From positions 1-7,496 of the forward strand of contig JAGCIC010000186.1 of NCBI GenBank assembly GCA_017648805.1: a stretch of DNA of 7,496 nucleotides. The letters are read 5' to 3'. The DNA is from Clostridia bacterium. GTDB taxonomy: Bacteria; Bacillota_A; Clostridia; Christensenellales; Aristaeellaceae. Below, piece after piece: positions 1-4,941 of the stretch. The notes below the pieces were generated by a model that saw only the letters and a list, made by a program, of their open reading frames with translations, was not told where the DNA came from and ran no database searches. Positions within the stretch are counted from its first letter, which is position 1, and every line of letters starts with the position of its first letter. The position numbers were made by a program, and so were the translations under genes.

Positions 1-138
1 ATACTGTACCTGGTGTACGGCGTGGGCGCGAGGGACCTGGGTGACCGCCTCGCCCTTCGGGAAAAACGCCGCAACCGCCTGAACAGGATCCTGCACCCCT
101 TCAGAGGCAGAAAGAAAGCCGAAAAACAGGCAGCGTAA
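1..138 (+). CDS. C-terminal end of an unidentified protein (partial)
   Basis: Frame 1 is open from the window edge to a TAA stop at 136-138, giving 45 residues. The fragment opens with a short hydrophobic stretch (ILYLVYGVG) followed by a strongly basic tail ([12 protein letters not shown], then RGRKKAEKQ). This pattern fits the cytoplasmic tail after a last membrane helix, following the positive-inside rule, but the piece is too short to name a family. A strong terminator follows 10 bases after the stop, which supports this being a real gene end. The start and main domains lie outside the window. Confidence 0.7.
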   Translation: MLYLVYGVGARDLGDRLALREKRRNRLNRILHPFRGRKKAEKQAA

Positions 139-148
139 AAACAGTACA

Positions 149-189
149 AGCGCCCGGAACTACATGCGTTCCGGGCGCTGTTATATTTT
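149..189 (+). terminator. Intrinsic terminator of the upstream partial gene
   Basis: A perfect 12-base-pair stem (AGCGCCCGGAAC at 149-160 with GTTCCGGGCGCT at 168-179) has a 7-base loop and is followed by GTTATATTTT. It lies between the stop at 138 and the asnS promoter at 209, so it separates the two transcription units. Confidence 0.9.
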
Positions 190-208
190 CGGTCAGGGCT
201 TAAGCGGC

Positions 209-237
209 TTTACAAACACGCGGATGTGTTGTATAAT
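209..237 (+). promoter_or_regulatory. Housekeeping-sigma promoter of asnS
   Basis: TTTACA (209-214) and a perfect TATAAT (232-237) are separated by exactly 17 bases. Transcription would start near 244, leaving a leader of about 25 bases. That leaves no room for a T-box or other leader control, so asnS looks simply and strongly expressed. Confidence 0.85.
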
Positions 238-268
238 ATCCCCCAAAGCGTCAAGCGAGGTTTGTGTT

Positions 269-1663
269 ATGAAGACTTACACCGTAAAAGAGTTGTACGC
301 GCTTTCTCCCGCGGAGAAAATGCCCGCCAAAGTGCAGGGCTGGGTACGCACCTGCCGCCAGAGCAAGAACGTGGCGTTTATCGAGCTGAACGACGGCAGT
401 TTCTTCACTTCCCTGCAGATAGTTGTGGAAGCGGACAAGCTGGAAAATTATGCCGACGTGATGCGCCGCGTCACTGTGGGCGCCAGCCTGGAGTGCGAAG
501 GAGAGATTATCCCCACGCCCGAGAACAAGCAGCCCTTCGAGCTGAACGCGGACGCGCTTACGGTGCTGGGCGACAGCCCCGCTGACTATCCTCTGCAGAA
601 GAAGTTCCACTCCGTGGAATATCTGCGCACCATCGCGCACCTGCGTCCCCGTGCCAACCTGTTCCAGGCCGTGTTCCGCATAAGGAGCGTGGCGGCGCAG
701 GCGATACACCGCTTCTTCCACGACAAGGGCTTCGTGTACGTACATACTCCCCTGATCACCGGCTCCGACGCGGAAGGTGCGGGCGCGATGTTCCGCGTGA
801 CCACTCTGGACGCGGGCGACCCGCCCCGGCTCCCCGACCGCAGTGTAGACTTTGACAAGGACTTTTTCGGCAAGGCCGTGTCCCTGACCGTGTCCGGCCA
901 GCTTAACGGCGAAGTGTTCGCCACGGCTTTCGGTTCCATATACACCTTCGGCCCCACCTTCCGCGCGGAGGAGAGCTACACCGCCCGCCACGCCGCCGAG
1001 TTCTGGATGATAGAGCCCGAGATGGCGTTCTGCGACCTGACCGGGGACATGGACGTGCAGGAGGAGATGGTCAAGTACATCATTTCCGCCGTGCTCACCG
1101 AGTGTCCCAGGGAGATGGCTTTCCTGAACGAAAGGGTGGACAAGGGCCTTATCGAGCGCCTCACGCTGGTAAAGGATTCCGACTTCGCCCGTGTCACCTA
1201 CACCGAGGCCATAAAGCTGCTGGAGGAAAGCGGCAGAGAGTTCGAGTACAAGCCTTTCTGGGGCTGCGACATGCAGACCGAGCACGAAAGGTTCCTGACA
1301 GAGCAGGTGTTCAAAAAGCCCGTGTTCGTGACGGACTATCCCAAGGAGATCAAGGCGTTCTATATGCGCCGCAACCCCGACGGCAAGACCGTTGCGGCGG
1401 CGGACCTGCTGGTGCCCGGCATAGGCGAACTGTGCGGCGGCAGCCAGAGGGAAGAGAGACTGGACGTGCTCACGGGCATAATCAACGACCTGGGCATGAA
1501 GCCGGAGGACTACTGGTGGTATCTGGAGCTCAGGAAGTACGGCAGCGTCGTGCATTCCGGCTTCGGCATGGGCTTCGAGCGCATGATAATGTACCTGACC
1601 GGCGTAGGCAACATCAGGGACGTGCTGCCATTCCCGAGGACCACGAGGAGCTGCGAATTCTAA
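269..1663 (+). CDS. asnS: Asparaginyl-tRNA synthetase (AsnRS, class IIb)
   Basis: The protein charges tRNA-Asn with asparagine using ATP, in the cytoplasm. It has 464 residues, the usual AsnRS length. An N-terminal OB-fold anticodon-binding domain lies at about 20-100 (VQGWVRTCR, then FIELNDGS). The class II catalytic core follows: motif 1 near [11 protein letters not shown] (118-128), motif 2 at [15 protein letters not shown] (231-245), and motif 3 with GFGMGFER (431-438), ending in RDVLPFPRT. The [19 protein letters not shown] block and the [17 protein letters not shown] insert are AsnRS-like and not AspRS-like. The open frame extends upstream to 164, but the ATG at 269 has a suitable ribosome site (AGCGAGG, 8 bases away) and lies just downstream of the promoter. 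A start at 164 would lie within the terminator hairpin and before the promoter. The gene appears to stand alone. Confidence 0.97.
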   Translation: MKTYTVKELYALSPAEKMPAKVQGWVRTCRQSKNVAFIELNDGSFFTSLQIVVEADKLENYADVMRRVTVGASLECEGEIIPTPENKQPFELNADALTVLGDSPADYPLQKKFHSVEYLRTIAHLRPRANLFQAVFRIRSVAAQAIHRFFHDKGFVYVHTPLITGSDAEGAGAMFRVTTLDAGDPPRLPDRSVDFDKDFFGKAVSLTVSGQLNGEVFATAFGSIYTFGPTFRAEESYTARHAAEFWMIEPEMAFCDLTGDMDVQEEMVKYIISAVLTECPREMAFLNERVDKGLIERLTLVKDSDFARVTYTEAIKLLEESGREFEYKPFWGCDMQTEHERFLTEQVFKKPVFVTDYPKEIKAFYMRRNPDGKTVAAADLLVPGIGELCGGSQREERLDVLTGIINDLGMKPEDYWWYLELRKYGSVVHSGFGMGFERMIMYLTGVGNIRDVLPFPRTTRSCEF

Positions 1664-1757
1664 AGGAGGCGGATTGTGACGCGTGCCGCAGCTGCGGAAT
1701 AAAGCCGGAGAGTTTTGCCCTCCGGACCTTCCGCTCATTGCAGTGGCGCGTCAGCCC
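1664..1757 (+). other. asnS 3' region: possible 8-codon minigene and folded RNA
   Basis: Directly after the asnS TAA there is a near-perfect ribosome site (AAAGGAGG, 1662-1669). Six bases later a GTG opens a frame of only 8 codons (1676-1702, reading M/V-T-R-A-A-A-A-E, stop TAA). The RNA can fold: GCGGAA (1694-1699) pairs with TTCCGC (1729-1734) around an inner stem CCGGAG (1705-1710) with CTCCGG (1720-1725). A 12-base palindrome, CCGCAGCTGCGG, is at 1686-1697. No U-tract follows, so this is not a standard intrinsic terminator, although it probably marks the 3' end of the asnS message. I see no longer gene here. Confidence 0.35.
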
Positions 1758-1786
1758 CTGACAGCTAATAGCTGAAAGCTGATACT
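1758..1786 (+). promoter_or_regulatory. Likely promoter of the preQ1-queT unit
   Basis: CTGACA (1758-1763, five of six matches to TTGACA) and GATACT (1781-1786, four of six) are 17 bases apart. Transcription would start near 1792, about 37 bases before the riboswitch. A small dyad, GTCAG-CCC-CTGAC (1750-1762), overlaps the -35 box, and the spacer holds three heptamer repeats. A GC-rich hairpin (1802-1818) would form in the early leader. Confidence 0.5.
1763..1783 (+). repeat. Three tandem 7-base repeats (AGCTRAW)
   Basis: AGCTAAT, AGCTGAA and AGCTGAT lie head to tail. They start in the last base of the -35 hexamer, span the spacer, and end in the -10 box of the likely queT promoter. The copies differ only at the fifth and seventh bases. 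They could be a short expandable repeat or a cluster of protein-binding sites. Confidence 0.6.
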
Positions 1787-1828
1787 CCCGATATACTTCC
1801 CCCGCCTCCCGGGGGCGGAATATACAAC

Positions 1829-1869
1829 GGACAGTTCGAGATCCATCCTGTCCTTAAACAAAACTAGGA
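1829..1869 (+). promoter_or_regulatory. preQ1-I riboswitch aptamer
   Basis: A six-pair P1 stem joins GGACAG (1829-1834) to CTGTCC (1848-1853). The loop TTCGAGATCCATC (1835-1847) resembles the known class I aptamer loop, and the A-rich tail TTAAACAAAACTAGG (1854-1868) closely matches the conserved tail of that class. TCC (1842-1844) can pair with GGA (1867-1869) to form the H-type pseudoknot that encloses the ligand. preQ1-I riboswitches sense the queuosine precursor pre-queuosine-1 and are known upstream of queuosine synthesis genes and queT transporters. The gene 43 bases downstream is of the QueT family, which supports the call. Confidence 0.9.
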
Positions 1870-1883
1870 AAAGGAGATGGGTC
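1840..1883 (+). promoter_or_regulatory. Predicted antiterminator helix of the preQ1 switch
   Basis: The aptamer loop segment GATCCATC (1840-1847) can pair over 8 bases, including one G-U pair, with GATGGGTC (1876-1883). Nested inside, CCTT (1852-1855) pairs with AAGG (1871-1874). This fold uses both the pseudoknot strand and the 5' half of the terminator, so it cannot coexist with either. It should form when preQ1 is scarce and let polymerase read into queT. Confidence 0.6.
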
Positions 1884-1915
1884 TGCTGAAGGCAGACCCG
1901 TATTTTACCCCATGA
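1877..1915 (+). CDS. Possible 12-codon leader frame overlapping the queT start
   Basis: ATG at 1877 opens MGLLKADPYFTP and stops at TGA 1913-1915, overlapping the queT ATG at 1912 as ATGA. The purine-rich AAAAGGAG (1869-1876) touches this ATG directly, which is too close for normal use; an in-frame CTG at 1883 would have a 6-base spacer. The frame runs through the terminator hairpin. It may let ribosomes reach queT by reinitiation, or be accidental. Confidence 0.3.
   Translation: MGLLKADPYFTP
1879..1906 (+). terminator. Ligand-controlled terminator before queT
   Basis: GGGTCTGC (1879-1886) pairs perfectly with GCAGACCC (1892-1899) across a 5-base loop, followed by GTATTTT. Placed between the preQ1 aptamer and the queT ATG, it is the expression platform: preQ1 binding should favour this hairpin and stop transcription. 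Its right arm and U-tract run almost up to the queT start codon, leaving no room for a ribosome site after it. Confidence 0.8.
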
Positions 1916-2451
1916 TCAAAAACAAATCGGTTTCCTTCATCACCCGCGCCGCGGTCATCGCCGCGCTCTACTTCGCCCTGACGTACGTCATGTACTCCTT
2001 CGGGTCCGGCGCCATACAGCTGAGGCTCAGCGAGGCGCTGTGCGTGCTGCCCCTGCTGCTGCCCGAAGCGGTGCCCGGCCTGTTCATCGGTTGCCTGATC
2101 GCCAACCTGATCGGCGGCGGCGCCATCTGGGACGTGATATTCGGTTCGCTTACTACTCTCGCGGCAGCGTACCTGACCTGGAAAGTGGGTTACAGAAAGC
2201 CCGAGATCAAGACCTCCCGCTACTGGCTGGCCGTCAGCTTCCCCGTGATCCTGAACGCCGTTATAGTGGGCGCCGTCGTGTGGGCGTGCTACGGCTTCTC
2301 CGGCTTCGGCGTCGCGGACAAGCAGACCTTCGGCTACCTGCCCCTGACCATGCTCACCGTGGGCATCGGCGAAGCCATAGCGGTGTTCGTGTTCGGCACC
2401 ATTTTCTACCAGATCGTGAGGCGCCTGCCAGACGACCTTTTGAAGAGATAA
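1912..2451 (+). CDS. queT: QueT-family transporter, queuosine-precursor importer subunit
   Basis: This is the membrane-embedded substrate-binding (S) component of an ECF-type vitamin importer, thought to bring in queuosine precursors. It works with EcfA ATPases and EcfT, which are not in this window and are normally shared and encoded elsewhere. The 179 residues form about five or six hydrophobic segments, near 10-30, 36-62, 68-90, 102-128 and 142-166. The family signature is clear in AIQLRLSEALCVLPLLLPEA (residues about 32-51), followed by VPGLFIGCLIANLIGGG. The ATG at 1912 is the only plausible start: its frame is closed by a stop at 1855 and has no other start codon between. The start has no ribosome site of its own. 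A preQ1-I riboswitch with terminator lies directly upstream, so uptake should fall when preQ1 is plentiful. Confidence 0.92.
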   Translation: MIKNKSVSFITRAAVIAALYFALTYVMYSFGSGAIQLRLSEALCVLPLLLPEAVPGLFIGCLIANLIGGGAIWDVIFGSLTTLAAAYLTWKVGYRKPEIKTSRYWLAVSFPVILNAVIVGAVVWACYGFSGFGVADKQTFGYLPLTMLTVGIGEAIAVFVFGTIFYQIVRRLPDDLLKR

Positions 2452-2511
2452 AGAAATTACCGCAGCCATTGAGGGAGGGAGGCTGCGGTAATTCCATTAG
2501 CTCTCGCTAAC
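2445..2511 (-). ncRNA. Candidate small RNA between convergent genes
   Basis: Read on the minus strand from about 2511, the transcript would start with a hairpin TTAGC-GAGA-GCTAA (2510-2497), closed by a GNRA tetraloop. A perfect 13-pair stem follows (2493-2481 with 2467-2455) carrying the loop UCCCUCCCUCAAU, then a U-rich tail UUUCUUUAU. C-rich loops such as UCCC are known in Firmicutes small RNAs that pair with Shine-Dalgarno sites. The 3' end overlaps the last codons of queT in antisense. A good promoter lies just upstream. No convincing open frame is present. The main alternative is a plain terminator of queT read from the other strand. Confidence 0.4.
2455..2493 (+). terminator. Long hairpin after queT
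   Basis: AATTACCGCAGCC (2455-2467) and GGCTGCGGTAATT (2481-2493) make a perfect 13-pair stem four bases after the queT stop. In the plus direction it is followed by CCATTAG, not a U-tract, so as a queT terminator it is weak and may instead protect the 3' end. In the minus direction the tail is U-rich, which suits termination of a minus-strand transcript. Confidence 0.5.
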
Positions 2512-2534
2512 GACGACATGTTAGCATATTTTTG
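2506..2534 (+). terminator. Second hairpin with U-tract, probable queT terminator
   Basis: GCTAAC (2506-2511) pairs with GTTAGC (2520-2525) over an 8-base loop, followed by ATATTTTTG. The stem is only six pairs, but the U-tract is good, so together with the preceding long hairpin it could end the queT message. Confidence 0.5.
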
Positions 2535-2546
2535 TTCATTTGTCAA
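2518..2546 (-). promoter_or_regulatory. Minus-strand promoter inside the convergent junction
   Basis: Read on the minus strand, a perfect TTGACA (2546-2541) and TAACAT (2523-2518, four of six) are separated by 17 AT-rich bases. Transcription would start near 2511 and run into the two-hairpin element, not into a protein gene. It lies downstream of the terminator of the minus-strand gene cluster, so it would drive an independent unit. Confidence 0.45.
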
Positions 2547-2552
2547 CAGTAG

Positions 2553-2593
2553 TTTCTAAAACAGGCGCCGTACCCGTTAAGGACACGGCGCTT
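2553..2593 (-). terminator. Bidirectional terminator of the minus-strand gene cluster
   Basis: GCGCCGT (2565-2571) pairs with ACGGCGC (2585-2591) over a 13-base loop. On the minus strand the hairpin is followed by CTGTTTTAG, and on the plus strand by TTTTG. It lies 5 bases beyond the stop of the secreted-protein gene and so ends the minus-strand unit, while also blocking read-through from queT. Confidence 0.7.
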
Positions 2594-2596
2594 TTG

Positions 2597-3715
2597 CTAC
2601 GGCTGTTTTTTGAATGTTTCCCCGTCGGATACTTTCACGTAGGGGAAACCGCTTGATTCGGAGGCGATGTACACGAGGCGGTCATTGTCCAGACCGAAAG
2701 CGAAGCGCAGATCATAACCGTTTTCGGTGTCCTCGTTCAGGTACAGGGCGCCGTACCAGAGTTCCCAGGTGCCGCTGCCGATGTAGCTGCTCAGGGCACC
2801 CTCATAGAAAGTATAGGTTCCGTCCGCTTTCAGGGTGATTATGAAATCTCCGCCGAAACCTGCTTTTTCGTATTTGTACTCTCCCGCGATGAAAGCCATT
2901 TCCTCCCGCCTGAACACGTCCTCTATGGCGCTCACCGCACCGTGATAACCCTCCGGGAACTTGTTTTCGCCGGAAGCGCGCACCCTGACGTCGTCCGCGA
3001 AGGAGATTTCAAGAGTGAATCCTTCCCCGTCGAGCACCCGGGGATCGCTGCCGCGGAAACCGTTCCAGTCCTCAAGTTTATAATCGGAAACGAGCTTTTC
3101 CAGCTCTTCGGCGAAGGCGGGAGGAAATTCCCTTATTGCTTCATCGTCTTCCATGAGGTAATACCTGCCGTTACGAAGAACGACTTCGCGGTATACAGGC
3201 ATCATGTAGCCGCCCCTCCCGAAAAAGAAGCGGGTGAGCACGTGGTTCTGCGCCAGCCTTTTGCACAGTGCCTCGAATTCCAGCTGTTTGCCGTAGGAGG
3301 CAAAGCTGTATTCCTGTATGCTCCCTTCGTCTCCCGTCCAGTACAGGTATGTCCAGGGGCCGGAATCCCCGTCATCCAGGTGCTCTTCCCGGGCCTTCAC
3401 CGTGCCGCCTTCCACGCAGGCGGCAAACTCCGCCCAGGTCTCGTCCGTTATCTCAAGCGTGCCGGAAGCGACCGTGTTTTCCTCCGTCTGGGGCCAGCCG
3501 CCTCCCTGTCGAGATTCGTGGAAGAACCACTTTTTGCCGTCCTCCCGATAAAAGCGGTAGCGTTGGTAATGCGGGGGATAGTAGGAGGCGTCCACGGTGT
3601 AATAGAAATCCGTTATGGCATTTTCAGCCACGTCAGTGCCTACGGTGAGACCCGCGGATACGGCCGGAGTCGTGCCCAGAAGCAGGGCAAGCAGCGCGGC
3701 AAATATGCTTTTCAC
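2597..3715 (-). CDS. Secreted protein of unknown function
   Basis: I do not recognise a named family. The 372-residue product starts with a clear signal peptide (MKSIFAALLALLLGTTPAVSA, likely cut after residue 21). There is no lipobox cysteine at the cut site, so it is probably released or held at the cell surface non-covalently. The mature part is rich in aromatic residues and looks mostly beta. Residues about 35-275 form one region (YYTVDASYYPPHYQRYRFYR near the start). Residues about 276-370 look like a separate small beta module, with FIITLKADGTYTFYEGALSS, GSGTWEL and YLNED, resembling the strand pattern of lipocalin-like or DUF-type domains in Clostridia secreted proteins. The start is GTG at 3715, 6 bases after the stop of the phosphodiesterase gene; the ribosome site (GGGAG, about 11 bases away) is loosely spaced, and the signal peptide confirms the start. 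It is the last gene of its unit. Confidence 0.85.
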   Translation of the reverse strand: MKSIFAALLALLLGTTPAVSAGLTVGTDVAENAITDFYYTVDASYYPPHYQRYRFYREDGKKWFFHESRQGGGWPQTEENTVASGTLEITDETWAEFAACVEGGTVKAREEHLDDGDSGPWTYLYWTGDEGSIQEYSFASYGKQLEFEALCKRLAQNHVLTRFFFGRGGYMMPVYREVVLRNGRYYLMEDDEAIREFPPAFAEELEKLVSDYKLEDWNGFRGSDPRVLDGEGFTLEISFADDVRVRASGENKFPEGYHGAVSAIEDVFRREEMAFIAGEYKYEKAGFGGDFIITLKADGTYTFYEGALSSYIGSGTWELWYGALYLNEDTENGYDLRFAFGLDNDRLVYIASESSGFPYVKVSDGETFKKQP

Positions 3716-3721
3716 TTTGTA

Positions 3722-4390
3722 TCACACTCCCATCTTTCTGAGTATCCCTTCCACGGTGACGCCGGGATGGGTCACGTACAGCCGGGCGATCTTTTCCGCA
3801 AGGGCAGGGTCCATGCCGTGCTTTCGGGCGATCTCCTCCGGGCTGCGGCCCTTTGCGGTCTCCCTGACAACGACTTGGGCGATGCTCACCAGGTCGGGCG
3901 CGCTGTCCGTAGAGGCCTTTTCTTTGACGTTTCCTATGTCGATTTTGTTTGCGGTGAGGCCGTTTTCGTCCAGAATAAGGACAGCCATGGTGACGGGCTG
4001 GTAAAAACGGCGGGGACCGCAGCTGCCGGGATTGAGCAAAAGCGTCTGTTTCCCGTTTCCCGTGTCCTCCCACTCGCAGTAATAGGTGTGTGAATGCCCG
4101 AACACCACCAGGTCGTATGGGGTAAGGTCCCGGGGCAGATCCCGCTTTTTGTGGGTCATGAGGACCCTTATGCCTTTCAGCTCAAAATCCAGGGTCAGGG
4201 GAAGCTCTTCCGGCCACCAAAGGTCGTTGTTGCCCCTGACCGCTCTGACCGGGGCGATGTTCCGGAGATTGTCAAGTATCGCGGGGCTGCTTATGTCCCC
4301 CGCGTGGAGGATGAGTTCGCATCCCTTCAGGTTCTCCGTCACTTCGGGACGCAAAAGGTCGTGGGTGTCGGAGATTACGCCTATCTTCAT
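3722..4390 (-). CDS. YfcE/MJ0936-type metallophosphoesterase with C-terminal extension
   Basis: The 222-residue protein is a calcineurin-like metal-dependent phosphodiesterase. The dinuclear metal-site residues are all present: D8 and H10 (ISDTHD), D32 (HAGDIS), N54 (RGNND), H80 (LMTHKK), and H99 and H101 (GHSH). Members of this family hydrolyse phosphodiester model substrates; the natural substrate is usually unknown. The catalytic domain ends near 155, about normal for the family. Residues 156-222 are an added helical tail containing a helix-turn-helix-like stretch (SPEEIARKHGMDPALAEKIA) and THPGVTVEGILRKMG. The ATG at 4390 overlaps the Nudix stop by four bases (ATGA), so translation is coupled; the open frame continues further upstream, but only MKIGVISDTHD gives the family's N-terminus. 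The secreted-protein gene follows after 6 bases. Confidence 0.92.
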   Translation of the reverse strand: MKIGVISDTHDLLRPEVTENLKGCELILHAGDISSPAILDNLRNIAPVRAVRGNNDLWWPEELPLTLDFELKGIRVLMTHKKRDLPRDLTPYDLVVFGHSHTYYCEWEDTGNGKQTLLLNPGSCGPRRFYQPVTMAVLILDENGLTANKIDIGNVKEKASTDSAPDLVSIAQVVVRETAKGRSPEEIARKHGMDPALAEKIARLYVTHPGVTVEGILRKMGV

Positions 4391-4875
4391 TTTGCCTGCC
4401 TTTCGTCCGTTACAAAGTGCCTGACCGTGGGTTCGGGCCGGAAAAGCTCCGTCCTGAAAAACTCCGGATATATGGCGGTGTTTTCGTCCGGAGACACCCA
4501 CTTCAGGAATTCCCTGCTGTTGTCCTCGGTGAAGGAGGCGCACACGGGCTCGAAATCCTCCGGCACCTTCATGTAGAAGAAGAATGATATCTCGTAGACC
4601 GGCTTGCCCAAGTGCGCGGGTGAGTCGGCGTAAAAATAGTTTTCGTGCACGAAGCCCAGGCGCTCGATTTCCATCCGTATGCCCGTTTCCTCGAACACTT
4701 CCCGCCGTACGGCCTCCTCGGCGGTCTCGCCGAATTTAAGGCGCCCGCCCACGGAGTACAGGTAATCGCTCCTGCTGTTGCCCACCATCAGGAACCTGCC
4801 GTTTTTGAGTATGATCGCGCCTACCCGGATGTTGATTATCCCGCTGCCGCAGGGGACGGTCATGTCCTGACTCAT
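4387..4875 (-). CDS. Nudix hydrolase
   Basis: The 162-residue protein belongs to the Nudix superfamily, which cleaves nucleoside diphosphates linked to another group, with Mg2+ or Mn2+. The Nudix box is complete at residues 44-66: G44, five residues, E50, seven residues, then REVFEETGI with R58, E59, E62 and E63. The rest is a single domain, with EISFFFYMKV and EFLKWVSPDE typical of the small ADP-ribose/dNTP-type members. The substrate cannot be read from the sequence. The start ATG at 4875 has a strong ribosome site (GGGAGG, 5 bases away). The stop overlaps the phosphodiesterase start by four bases. Both enzymes act on phosphate esters, so a shared nucleotide clean-up role is possible but unproven. 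Confidence 0.92.
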   Translation of the reverse strand: MSQDMTVPCGSGIINIRVGAIILKNGRFLMVGNSRSDYLYSVGGRLKFGETAEEAVRREVFEETGIRMEIERLGFVHENYFYADSPAHLGKPVYEISFFFYMKVPEDFEPVCASFTEDNSREFLKWVSPDENTAIYPEFFRTELFRPEPTVRHFVTDERQAK

Positions 4876-4901
4876 TGTGTCCTCCCGTGCCGTTTATGCG
4901 T

Positions 4902-4930
4902 ATTTTACGACGGTTTTCCTCTCCGGTCGA
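4902..4930 (-). promoter_or_regulatory. Possible promoter of the Nudix-phosphodiesterase-secreted unit
   Basis: Read on the minus strand, TCGACC (4930-4925, four of six matches) and TAAAAT (4907-4902, five of six) are 17 bases apart. The transcript would begin near 4895, about 20 bases before the Nudix start. No terminator is visible between the upstream acetyltransferase stop (4942) and this site, so read-through is also possible. Confidence 0.45.
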
Positions 4931-4941
4931 TCGCTTTGGGC

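Noticed and set aside
251..1738. Long minus-strand open frame of 495 codons opposite asnS
   Set aside because: It is antisense to a clear AsnRS gene over nearly its full length, has low-complexity His/Ala/Gly/Val-rich content typical of GC-rich shadow frames, and has no recognisable domain.
1802..1818. GC-rich hairpin (CCGCCTC with GGGGCGG) as an asnS terminator
   Set aside because: No U-tract follows, and it lies downstream of the likely queT promoter, so it is more probably part of the queT leader.
2942..4093. Plus-strand open frame of 383 codons
   Set aside because: It runs antisense through the secreted-protein and phosphodiesterase genes, both supported by a signal peptide or catalytic motifs, and shows no family features.
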